Assembly: GCA_025464925.1 (NCBI GenBank)
Contig: JAODMS010000126.1
Span: 1-6,402, forward strand
Origin: Arthrobacter sp.
Lineage (GTDB): Bacteria; Actinomycetota; Actinomycetes; Actinomycetales; Micrococcaceae
DNA length: 6,402 bases
Reading direction: 5' to 3'
The position numbers were made by a program, and so were the translations under genes. The notes beneath the pieces were generated by a model. It had not been told where the DNA came from. It ran no database searches and saw nothing but the letters and a program-made list of their open reading frames with translations. Positions within the stretch are counted from its first letter, which is position 1; each line of letters begins with the position of its first letter. This document shows, piece after piece, positions 1 to 4,398 of the stretch.

Positions 1-1
1 C

Positions 2-178
2 GTCGGCACGGTGCCCCCGTCAAGCAATCTGTACACCCAGCGGAGCTGGCTCGCCGGCGCCAGCTCGCTGGCCTCGGCAAACCTCATGTGCGGGGACGCC
101 CCGCTGACCGGCGGCGGAAAAGTCACACTGACCCAATACGTCTCGGGCGGGTTCGACTACAACAAATCCTGCATCTGA
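2..178 (+). CDS. 3' end of an unrecognised, possibly exported protein (partial)
   Basis: An open frame enters from the left edge and ends at TGA 176-178, giving the last 58 residues of a protein whose start lies outside the window. The tail is rich in Ser, Gly, Thr and Leu and has no obvious transmembrane helix. It contains exactly two cysteines, one about 28 residues before the end and one as the second-last residue (ending Lys-Ser-Cys-Ile). A cysteine pair in a polar Gly/Ser/Thr-rich tail would suit a disulfide-bonded secreted or surface domain, but that is inference. I do not recognise the family. Third codon positions are mostly G or C, which supports real coding. The 248 nt that follow carry no convincing gene, so it is probably not co-transcribed with the antiporter. 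Confidence 0.7.
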   Translation, partial: VGTVPPSSNLYTQRSWLAGASSLASANLMCGDAPLTGGGKVTLTQYVSGGFDYNKSCI

Positions 179-215
179 GCCGCTCCCGGCCTGCACCCAG
201 TCACGGGCCCGGCTC
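177..215 (+). terminator. possible GC-rich hairpin after the partial gene
   Basis: GAGCCG (177-182, overlapping the stop codon) is the reverse complement of CGGCTC (210-215). Inside it GGCC at 188-191 can pair with GGCC at 206-209, leaving a loop of about 14 nt. No T-tract follows, so it would have to act as a U-less hairpin terminator of the kind proposed for high-G+C organisms. In sequence this GC-rich, such pairings also arise by chance. Confidence 0.25.
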
Positions 216-412
216 CCCGTGGTGCGAAGACGTGTCGCGGAGCAGCTACGGGAGGCTGGTTTCCGTGGGCCGGTCCGCGGCGCAGCTTTTCCTGAAGTCC
301 GGCCCCGTGCTCGTGGAGAGCAGCTGAAGCGTCAGGTTCAGCGTCCTGAGCCGGGTAATCTGGTGAGCGGGGACCGGCGCCCTGCTTCTTCCTGAGCCGG
401 CACCAGGCCAAT

Positions 413-418
413 GAAGGG
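413..418 (+). promoter_or_regulatory. ribosome binding site fixing the antiporter GTG start
   Basis: GAAGGG lies 8 nt before the GTG at 427. An in-frame TGA at 412-414 overlaps it, so no upstream start in this frame is possible. Together these fix the start of the antiporter. Confidence 0.75.
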
Positions 419-426
419 TAATCGCA

Positions 427-1731
427 GTGTTCGAAGCTCCCAATATCATCTTTGCGGCGGCAGGCATCGCCGTCTTCATTGCCGCAGTGCTGCCTAAGTT
501 GCTGCGCAACGCGCCGCTGTCCATGCCAATGGTGTTTTTGGGCGCCGGGATGCTGGCTTTCACGCTCATCCCCGAATTGCCAAACCCGGACCCCCTGCAG
601 CATGGCGAGGTCGTTACCCACCTGACCGAAATCTGCGTGATCATCTCCCTTATGGGAGCCGGGCTGGCCCTGGACCGCCCCCTCGGACTCCGTACCTGGT
701 CCAGCACCTGGCGGATGCTGGGCTTGGCAATGCCGCTCTGCATCATCGGCCTGACCCTCCTGGGGCTGGGGATCCTGGGCCTCGGACTGGGTGCGGCCCT
801 GCTGGTTGCCGCTGCCCTGGCCCCCACTGACCCTGTGTTGGCCTCCGAGGTGCAGGTGGGTGAGCCCGCCGACGACGAGGGCGAAATCGACGGGGAGGAT
901 GAGATCCGGTTCGCGTTGACTTCGGAGGCAGGACTGAACGACGGACTGGCCTTTCCCTTCGTCTATCTGGCCATCGCCATCAGCTTGGTCGGTGCGTCCC
1001 CCTCGGAGTGGTTTGTTCCTTGGTTCACCGTGGACGTGCTCTGGCGGATCGGCGTCGGGGCCCTGTGCGGCGTCCTCACGGGCAAGGCCCTGGGCAGGCT
1101 CTTCTTCTCCGCCCGGAGCGACACTATCCGGCTCTCCAACCACTCGGAGGGCTTCGTTGCGCTGGCCGCGACTTTCCTGGCCTACGGGCTGACGGAGCTA
1201 ATCGAAGGTTACGGGTTCATTGCCGTGTTTGTCTGTGCCCTTACCATCCGGGCAGCGGAGCGGACGCACGGCTTCCACCGGGTGATGCACTCCTACGTCG
1301 AGCAGCTCGAAAGACTCATGACGGTCGTCATTCTGGTGCTGCTTGGCGGTGCCATCGCCCGCGGCCTGCTTGCCGGCATCGGCTGGGCCGAGGTCCTGGT
1401 GGCTCTGGCGTTCCTCCTCCTGGTCCGGCCTCTCGCGGGCTGGTTGAGCCTGGCCCGGGGCAAGACCGGTCCGCGGGAACGGATTGCCATTTCCTTCTTC
1501 GGCATCCGTGGCATCGGCTCCCTGTACTACCTCGGCTACGCGCTCAGCAAGGGCAACTTCGCTGCACAGGCCCAGGAGCTGTGGGCGTTCGTGGGGCTGG
1601 TCGTGGCTATGTCCATCGTGGTGCACGGCGCCACCACGGCCCCCGTGATGAACCGGCTGGACAGGCTCCGTGCTCGAAAGGCCGTTCAGCTGCACGGTGA
1701 TGAAGGCAACGCACCCAAGACCGCGATCTGA
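427..1731 (+). CDS. CPA1/NhaP-type cation:proton antiporter
   Basis: An integral membrane antiporter of 434 residues that should exchange Na+ or K+ for protons across the cytoplasmic membrane, serving pH and salt homeostasis. Roughly 11-13 hydrophobic segments run from residue 5 to about 404, followed by a short basic cytoplasmic tail of about 30 residues. Family hallmarks are visible: Ala-Pro-Thr-Asp-Pro-Val at 132-137 in the unwound helix region, Ser-Glu-Ala-Gly-Leu-Asn-Asp at 166-172 (the paired Asn-Asp of electroneutral CPA1 exchangers, where the Asp binds the cation), and a late-helix Arg at 361 in Gly-Ile-Arg-Gly-Ile-Gly. A strongly acidic loop (149-160) sits between the first two motifs. 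The length suits a short NhaP-like protein without the large C-terminal regulatory domain. The start is GTG 427 with a GAAGGG Shine-Dalgarno site and a stop just upstream. It stands alone: the next gene is convergent. Ion specificity cannot be read from the sequence. Confidence 0.92.
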   Translation: MFEAPNIIFAAAGIAVFIAAVLPKLLRNAPLSMPMVFLGAGMLAFTLIPELPNPDPLQHGEVVTHLTEICVIISLMGAGLALDRPLGLRTWSSTWRMLGLAMPLCIIGLTLLGLGILGLGLGAALLVAAALAPTDPVLASEVQVGEPADDEGEIDGEDEIRFALTSEAGLNDGLAFPFVYLAIAISLVGASPSEWFVPWFTVDVLWRIGVGALCGVLTGKALGRLFFSARSDTIRLSNHSEGFVALAATFLAYGLTELIEGYGFIAVFVCALTIRAAERTHGFHRVMHSYVEQLERLMTVVILVLLGGAIARGLLAGIGWAEVLVALAFLLLVRPLAGWLSLARGKTGPRERIAISFFGIRGIGSLYYLGYALSKGNFAAQAQELWAFVGLVVAMSIVVHGATTAPVMNRLDRLRARKAVQLHGDEGNAPKTAI

Positions 1732-1831
1732 GGCCCGGGCGCCCGACAGCAAGCCTTCGGCAAGGACCTGCTCGACTTCGTCAGCAGCTGAACCCTTTTC
1801 GGCGGAGGTCCCAAATTCTCGTTGCCGATAG

Positions 1832-2431
1832 TCACGCAAGCCAATGTTTGAGCGCGCCGTAGACCGGCGGCAATTCCGTTACCCCGTCAGCGTCAAGAAA
1901 ATGCTTTGCTCCTGGCACGACGAGCACGTCGGCGTTAAGCCGGAAAGCCAGGTCTGCTGACGTGGCGGGCGGAACGGTCGGATCGTCATCGGAGTGAATC
2001 ACCAGCCGTCGGTATATATTCTCAACAACACCATCGAGCTGGACGCCATCGTCCAGGAAAGCGTCCAGTTCCGGTATTGCCTCCAATCGCCCAGCGAATC
2101 CAGCCACGAGGATAAGCCCGCCCAAGGTCCACGGCTTCGGCAGACCGGCCAGGTAGCGCAGGATCGTTATGCACCCCAGGCTGTGGCCCACCAGGAACGT
2201 TGCGGAACCGACGTCACCAACAGCGCTTTTTACAACCTCGCCCCACTCCCCGGGATCGGCCGGTATCCCGTCAGGCATTTCCGCGACCGAGACCGGCACG
2301 CCGGCCGCGGTCATTTCCGCTTTCAGCCAGGGGAACCAATGGTTGTCTGGGGAGGCGCCGTAGCCATGGATGACTACTACCCGGGGGGAGCACCCCGCGC
2401 TTGGAAAGGGCGTAGACAGTCGTGAGGTCAT
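1832..2431 (-). CDS. RBBP9/YdeN-type alpha/beta hydrolase (putative serine hydrolase)
   Basis: A 199-residue soluble alpha/beta hydrolase, the usual size for the single-domain RBBP9/YdeN group. After the first strand comes His-Gly-Tyr-Gly (22-25), followed by Ser-Pro-Asp-Asn-His-Trp-Phe-Pro-Trp-Leu (27-36), the typical oxyanion region of this group. The nucleophile elbow is Gly-His-Ser-Leu-Gly (82-86, Ser84). Asp150 in Asp-Asp-Asp-Pro-Thr-Val-Pro and His177 in Gly-Ala-Lys-His-Phe complete the triad. No signal peptide is seen, so it is probably cytoplasmic. Bacterial members are mostly uncharacterised; esterase or peptidase-like activity is plausible, substrate unknown. It faces the antiporter convergently, with 100 nt between stops. 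The ATG at 2431 has only AGGG upstream, 8 nt away. Codon choice is less G/C-biased than in neighbours (ATA Ile used four times), a hint of foreign origin. Confidence 0.88.
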   Translation of the reverse strand: MTSRLSTPFPSAGCSPRVVVIHGYGASPDNHWFPWLKAEMTAAGVPVSVAEMPDGIPADPGEWGEVVKSAVGDVGSATFLVGHSLGCITILRYLAGLPKPWTLGGLILVAGFAGRLEAIPELDAFLDDGVQLDGVVENIYRRLVIHSDDDPTVPPATSADLAFRLNADVLVVPGAKHFLDADGVTELPPVYGALKHWLA

Positions 2432-2438
2432 AACGCTA

Positions 2439-2444
2439 ACCCTA
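2439..2444 (-). promoter_or_regulatory. possible -10 element for a leaderless hydrolase transcript
   Basis: On the minus strand TAGGGT fits the actinobacterial -10 pattern TAnnnT and lies 7 nt before the hydrolase ATG, which would put the transcription start on or next to the start codon. No -35 resembling TTGACA is found at 17-18 nt. The same bases include AGGG, which could instead act as a weak Shine-Dalgarno site. Confidence 0.3.
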
Positions 2445-2460
2445 GAGGGTCTGCCGGCAG
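2439..2460. repeat. two abutting palindromes before the hydrolase start
   Basis: ACCCT-AG-AGGGT (2439-2450, 5-bp arms) is followed directly by the perfect 10-bp palindrome CTGCCGGCAG (2451-2460). They begin 8 nt upstream of the hydrolase start codon, where an operator would block transcription. The symmetry is direct observation; operator function is inference. Confidence 0.45.
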
Positions 2461-2465
2461 ACGGG

Positions 2466-2507
2466 ACCGGAAAGAAAGGCTCCTTAATGAGGCATAATCT
2501 TTCCGGT
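2466..2507. repeat. 10-bp perfect inverted repeat with 22-nt spacer
   Basis: ACCGGAAAGA at 2466-2475 is exactly complementary to TCTTTCCGGT at 2498-2507. The spacer can form a small inner CCT/AGG pairing. No target-site duplication flanks it, so an insertion origin is not supported. As RNA it would make a stable stem-loop; as DNA it is a wide dyad. Confidence 0.6.
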
Positions 2508-2510
2508 GCT

Positions 2511-2528
2511 GGACCTTCTCGCGGGTCC
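2511..2528. repeat. GGACC/GGTCC inverted repeat
   Basis: GGACC (2511-2515) pairs with GGTCC (2524-2528) across an 8-nt loop, 3 nt beyond the previous inverted repeat. The two make a tandem hairpin pair with no gene ending nearby that would need a terminator. Confidence 0.4.
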
Positions 2529-2579
2529 GGTCAATAACCCGTTCCTAATATTCTCGGAGTGGCAAATTACCGGCCTCCC

Positions 2580-2602
2580 CTGGCACCAAGATCTCTTGCC
2601 AG
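2580..2602. promoter_or_regulatory. operator-like inverted repeat over the -35 box
   Basis: CTGGC (2580-2584) and GCCAG (2598-2602) flank an inner AAGA/TCTT dyad centred on a GATC core. The right arm covers the TTGCCA -35 box of the rightward promoter, a position at which a bound repressor would block RNA polymerase. No repressor is identified. Confidence 0.4.
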
Positions 2603-2624
2603 TCCATGGGGGCGGTGCTATAAA
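2596..2624 (+). promoter_or_regulatory. near-consensus sigma70-type promoter for the small membrane protein
   Basis: TTGCCA (2596-2601) and TATAAA (2619-2624) each match the vegetative consensus at five of six positions and are separated by exactly 17 nt. The predicted start is near 2631, giving a leader of about 160 nt before the GTG at 2792. This is the strongest promoter match I found in the window. Confidence 0.65.
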
Positions 2625-2690
2625 AACCGTATCGGCAAGTTTTCCCAAGGGCACTGTCAGCGCCCGCACCATCTCTCCCCCGTAAGTGGC

Positions 2691-2783
2691 CTCCGGCTGC
2701 GAAAGCAGTCCGGGGTCACATCACCCAAAGCTGCAACGGGCATCGGCAGCAGGCATCCGGAGCCACTCATCGGGCTGTTGATG
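2691..2783 (+). promoter_or_regulatory. potentially structured 5' leader with three hairpins
   Basis: Downstream of the predicted transcription start three stem-loops follow each other. Hairpin 1 (2691-2715) has CCGG-CTGC closed by a GAAA tetraloop and GCAG-CCGG, with one bulged T and two further closing pairs (one G-U). Hairpin 2 pairs GCTGC (2730-2734) with GCAGC (2746-2750). Hairpin 3 pairs AGCC (2761-2764) with GGCT (2773-2776) and CATC (2754-2757) with GATG (2780-2783), touching the GGGA ribosome binding site. I could not match it to any riboswitch consensus I know. Folding is inferred from complementarity alone. Confidence 0.4.
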
Positions 2784-2791
2784 GGATTCCA

Positions 2792-3040
2792 GTGGACCAG
2801 ACCACCATCGTTGGTTACGCCCTCGGCTACATCGTGACAATCACCGCCGTTTTCATCCTTTTTCTGCCCACCCTTATCGGCTTGGCCCTGCTCCTGCTCT
2901 TGGGCGGCGCAATTCAGCTGGTGATCCTCCTCCTCAAAGCCATGACCGCCGGGATATTCACGAGCCTGGGCCGACAATTCAGGAGCCTGGCCGGCAGGTT
3001 CCCTCGGCACCGGGGCGGCGACGAACTGGTGCCGCATTGA
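2792..3040 (+). CDS. small two-helix membrane protein, function unknown
   Basis: An 82-residue hydrophobic protein starting at GTG 2792, with GGGA 5 nt upstream. Two transmembrane helices are clear, at about 7-25 and 27-49, joined by a very short turn at Leu-Pro-Thr. They are followed by a basic cytoplasmic-type tail rich in Arg (about 60-76) ending Glu-Leu-Val-Pro-His. G or C dominates third positions, and the antisense frames give Gln/Glu-rich products typical of shadows, which supports this strand. I do not recognise a family. Shape and size resemble small membrane regulators or stress-response membrane peptides, but nothing shows a partner. It is transcribed alone, apparently from the strong promoter at 2596-2624, and converges on the desaturase operon. 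Confidence 0.72.
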   Translation: MDQTTIVGYALGYIVTITAVFILFLPTLIGLALLLLLGGAIQLVILLLKAMTAGIFTSLGRQFRSLAGRFPRHRGGDELVPH

Positions 3041-3095
3041 GTGCTCCCGTGCTTTTCCGCATTCGCAACAGCAGCGGCCGAAGCGGCGGCACAGA

Positions 3096-3131
3096 AAGAA
3101 GGGCGCCTGCCGCGTGGCAGGCACCCCTCTT
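3096..3131 (-). terminator. hairpin terminator, probably for the desaturase operon
   Basis: GCCTGCC (3105-3111) pairs with GGCAGGC (3116-3122) around a GCGT loop. After one mismatch GGG (3101-3103) pairs with CCC (3124-3126), and after another AAGA pairs with TCTT. Read on the minus strand, the GC-rich core is followed by TTCTTTCT, a T-rich tail as expected of an intrinsic terminator. It lies 34 nt beyond the desaturase stop and between two convergent genes, so it may also stop transcription of the small membrane protein from the other side. Confidence 0.6.
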
Positions 3132-3142
3132 CAGTACGCAAG

Positions 3143-3159
3143 CCGGAACGTAATTCCGG
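3143..3159. terminator. second hairpin in the convergent zone
   Basis: CCGGAA (3143-3148) pairs perfectly with TTCCGG (3154-3159) across a 5-nt loop. It starts 5 nt past the desaturase stop. On the plus strand a run of six T (3171-3176) follows about 11 nt later inside the desaturase 3' end, so it could serve as the plus-strand terminator for the small membrane protein, though the T-run is rather distant. Confidence 0.4.
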
Positions 3160-3164
3160 TCCGG

Positions 3165-4382
3165 TTAGGCTTTTTTGCCGGGCAAGGCCAGCTTGAAGAC
3201 CTTGGCCCAGGTTGAGCCGACCTGCTTCAGCAGCGGCCCCGTGGTGTAGGGCAGTCCGTACCGCTTGCAGATCTCCTGCACCTTGGGCGCCACTTCGCCG
3301 TAGCGGTTGGACGGAAGGTCCGGGAAGAGGTGGTGCTCAATCTGGTGCGAGAGGTTGCCGCTCATCAGGTGCATGAACTTGGATCCGGAAATATTGGCCG
3401 ATCCGATCATCTGGCGGACATACCAGTCACCGCGGGTCTCGCCTTCCACCATCTCTTCGGTGAAGGTGTCCGTGCCGCTGGGGAAATGCCCGCAGAAGAT
3501 AATCGCGTGCGCCCAGAGGTTCCGGACCGCGTTGGCGGTCAGGGTGCCGTAAAGCGCCTGCTTGCCGGAGCCGGTGAGCATGGCGACCGCAGGGGTGGCG
3601 GCGTAGTCCTTGGTGAACTGCTTCAGGGCCTTGCGTCCGAGGGCCTTGAGGTCCCTGGTCATGGCCTCTTTGCTCTTCTTGCCCTCCTGGTAGTCGGGCA
3701 GCTCAAGATCATAGAGTGCGATCCCCCACTCGAAGACCGGGGCCAGAAGGGCGTTGTACAGCGGGTTGCCCAGGTTGAAGGGCTTCCATTCCTGGTCCGG
3801 ATCCATGCGCAGCAGGTTGTATCCGATGTCATTGTCCTTGCCCACGACGTTCGTCCAGCGGTGGTGCAGGTCGTTGTGGGTGTGCTGCCAGGAGCGGGTG
3901 GGTGTGACGAAGTCCCAATCCCAGGTGGTGGAGTGGATGTCGGGGTCACGCATCCAGTCCCACTGGCCGTGCAGGATGTTGTGACCCAGTTCCATGTTTT
4001 CCAGGATCTTGGCAAAGCTCAGCAGCGTGGTGCCGGCAACCCAGGCAGTCTTGTTCTTGCTCACCAAAAGCGCAGCGCGCCCGGAGATCTCGAGTCCGCG
4101 CTGGACCTTGATCACCCGGCGGATATAGGCCGCGTCGCTCGTGCCGCGCTTGGCGAGGACCTCGTCACGGATGGCGTCCAGCTCACGGCCCAGCTCGGCC
4201 ACCTGCTCGTCAGAGAGGTGCGCCGCAGCGGGCGGACGGACCAGGGGGCTGCCGGACTCGGCGAGGGCGCCGGGCCGCCTCTTTGCGGCAGCGGCCGCCA
4301 CGTCTTCGGAGACGGCCTCCTTCAAGATGCCATCGCTGGAAGCGGCGTCTGCAACGTCGGGTTTATTGGTGACAATCGTCAT
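3165..4382 (-). CDS. membrane fatty-acyl desaturase (DesA3-like)
   Basis: A 405-residue di-iron fatty-acid desaturase that should oxidise a saturated acyl chain, probably acyl-CoA, to a monounsaturated product at the membrane using O2 and reducing equivalents. The three histidine boxes are intact: His134-Asn-Ile-Leu-His138, His169-Asn-Asp-Leu-His173-His174, and His346-Gln-Ile-Glu-His350-His351, the last followed by Leu-Phe-Pro-Asp-Leu-Pro-Ser-Asn-Arg-Tyr. A further His299 lies in Cys-Gly-His-Phe. Hydrophobic segments lie around 112-128, 205-225 and 278-300. The first 55 residues form a low-complexity Ala/Pro-rich tail typical of variable N-termini. It is the second gene of the operon, 13 nt after the reductase, with a GAGGAG site overlapping that gene's stop. 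The pairing matches mycobacterial DesA3 with Rv3230c, a delta-9 stearoyl-CoA system; delta-9 specificity here is inferred by homology only. Confidence 0.92.
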   Translation of the reverse strand: MTIVTNKPDVADAASSDGILKEAVSEDVAAAAAKRRPGALAESGSPLVRPPAAAHLSDEQVAELGRELDAIRDEVLAKRGTSDAAYIRRVIKVQRGLEISGRAALLVSKNKTAWVAGTTLLSFAKILENMELGHNILHGQWDWMRDPDIHSTTWDWDFVTPTRSWQHTHNDLHHRWTNVVGKDNDIGYNLLRMDPDQEWKPFNLGNPLYNALLAPVFEWGIALYDLELPDYQEGKKSKEAMTRDLKALGRKALKQFTKDYAATPAVAMLTGSGKQALYGTLTANAVRNLWAHAIIFCGHFPSGTDTFTEEMVEGETRGDWYVRQMIGSANISGSKFMHLMSGNLSHQIEHHLFPDLPSNRYGEVAPKVQEICKRYGLPYTTGPLLKQVGSTWAKVFKLALPGKKA

Positions 4383-4391
4383 GCGGTGGTA

Positions 4392-4398
4392 CTCCTCA
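4392..4398 (-). promoter_or_regulatory. Shine-Dalgarno of the desaturase overlapping the reductase stop
   Basis: On the minus strand TGAGGAG combines the reductase TGA stop with a GAGGAG ribosome binding site 9 nt before the desaturase ATG. Ribosomes finishing the reductase stop on the next gene's loading site, which favours translational coupling of the two redox partners. Confidence 0.75.

Larger units (their letters stand above)
2432..2791. other. divergent intergenic region rich in inverted repeats
   Basis: This 360-bp stretch separates the divergent hydrolase and small membrane protein. Open frames exist on both strands, but none has coding-like third-position bias or a sound ribosome binding site. 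It holds five or more inverted repeats, a near-consensus promoter reading right, and three possible RNA hairpins just before the membrane-protein start, each listed separately. The A+T content of 2475-2560 and 2615-2650 is higher than in surrounding genes, as expected for promoter DNA. Confidence 0.6.

Noticed and set aside
222..398. Open frame of about 58 codons (GTG 222 to TGA 396-398) in the gap before the antiporter, with many Arg and Glu residues.
   Set aside because: There is no ribosome binding site, the composition is what GC-rich random sequence gives, and no recognisable motif is present.
157..1143. Long minus-strand frame opposite the antiporter.
   Set aside because: It is a polar, Gln/Gly-rich antisense product of a membrane protein gene; the plus strand carries intact CPA1 motifs.
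2466..2507. Inverted repeat considered as a miniature insertion element or transposon end.
   Set aside because: There is no flanking target-site duplication, no transposase, and no second copy within the window.
2484..2672. Minus-strand 62-codon frame inside the divergent intergenic region.
   Set aside because: Third positions are near 50 percent G/C, unlike real genes here; the purine-rich stretch is too close to the ATG; and it overlaps the strong opposite-strand promoter. The stop is followed by GGAG, but no start codon lies at a suitable distance.
2686..2781. Possible 31-codon leader peptide (GTG 2686 to TGA 2779) in the leader of the membrane protein.
   Set aside because: There is no Shine-Dalgarno site and no run of rare or repeated codons suggesting attenuation, and it overlaps the predicted hairpins.
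2691..2783. Comparison of the leader with c-di-GMP (GEMM), cobalamin, TPP and hammerhead consensus elements.
   Set aside because: The GAAA loop and an AAAGC stretch resemble parts of GEMM, but order and conserved bases do not fit. No B12-box, TPP core or hammerhead CUGAUGA core is present.
2657..3124. Minus-strand 155-codon frame opposite the small membrane protein.
   Set aside because: Its Gln/Glu/Asp-rich product is the typical antisense of a hydrophobic helix-coding stretch. The plus-strand frame has two clear membrane helices and a ribosome binding site.
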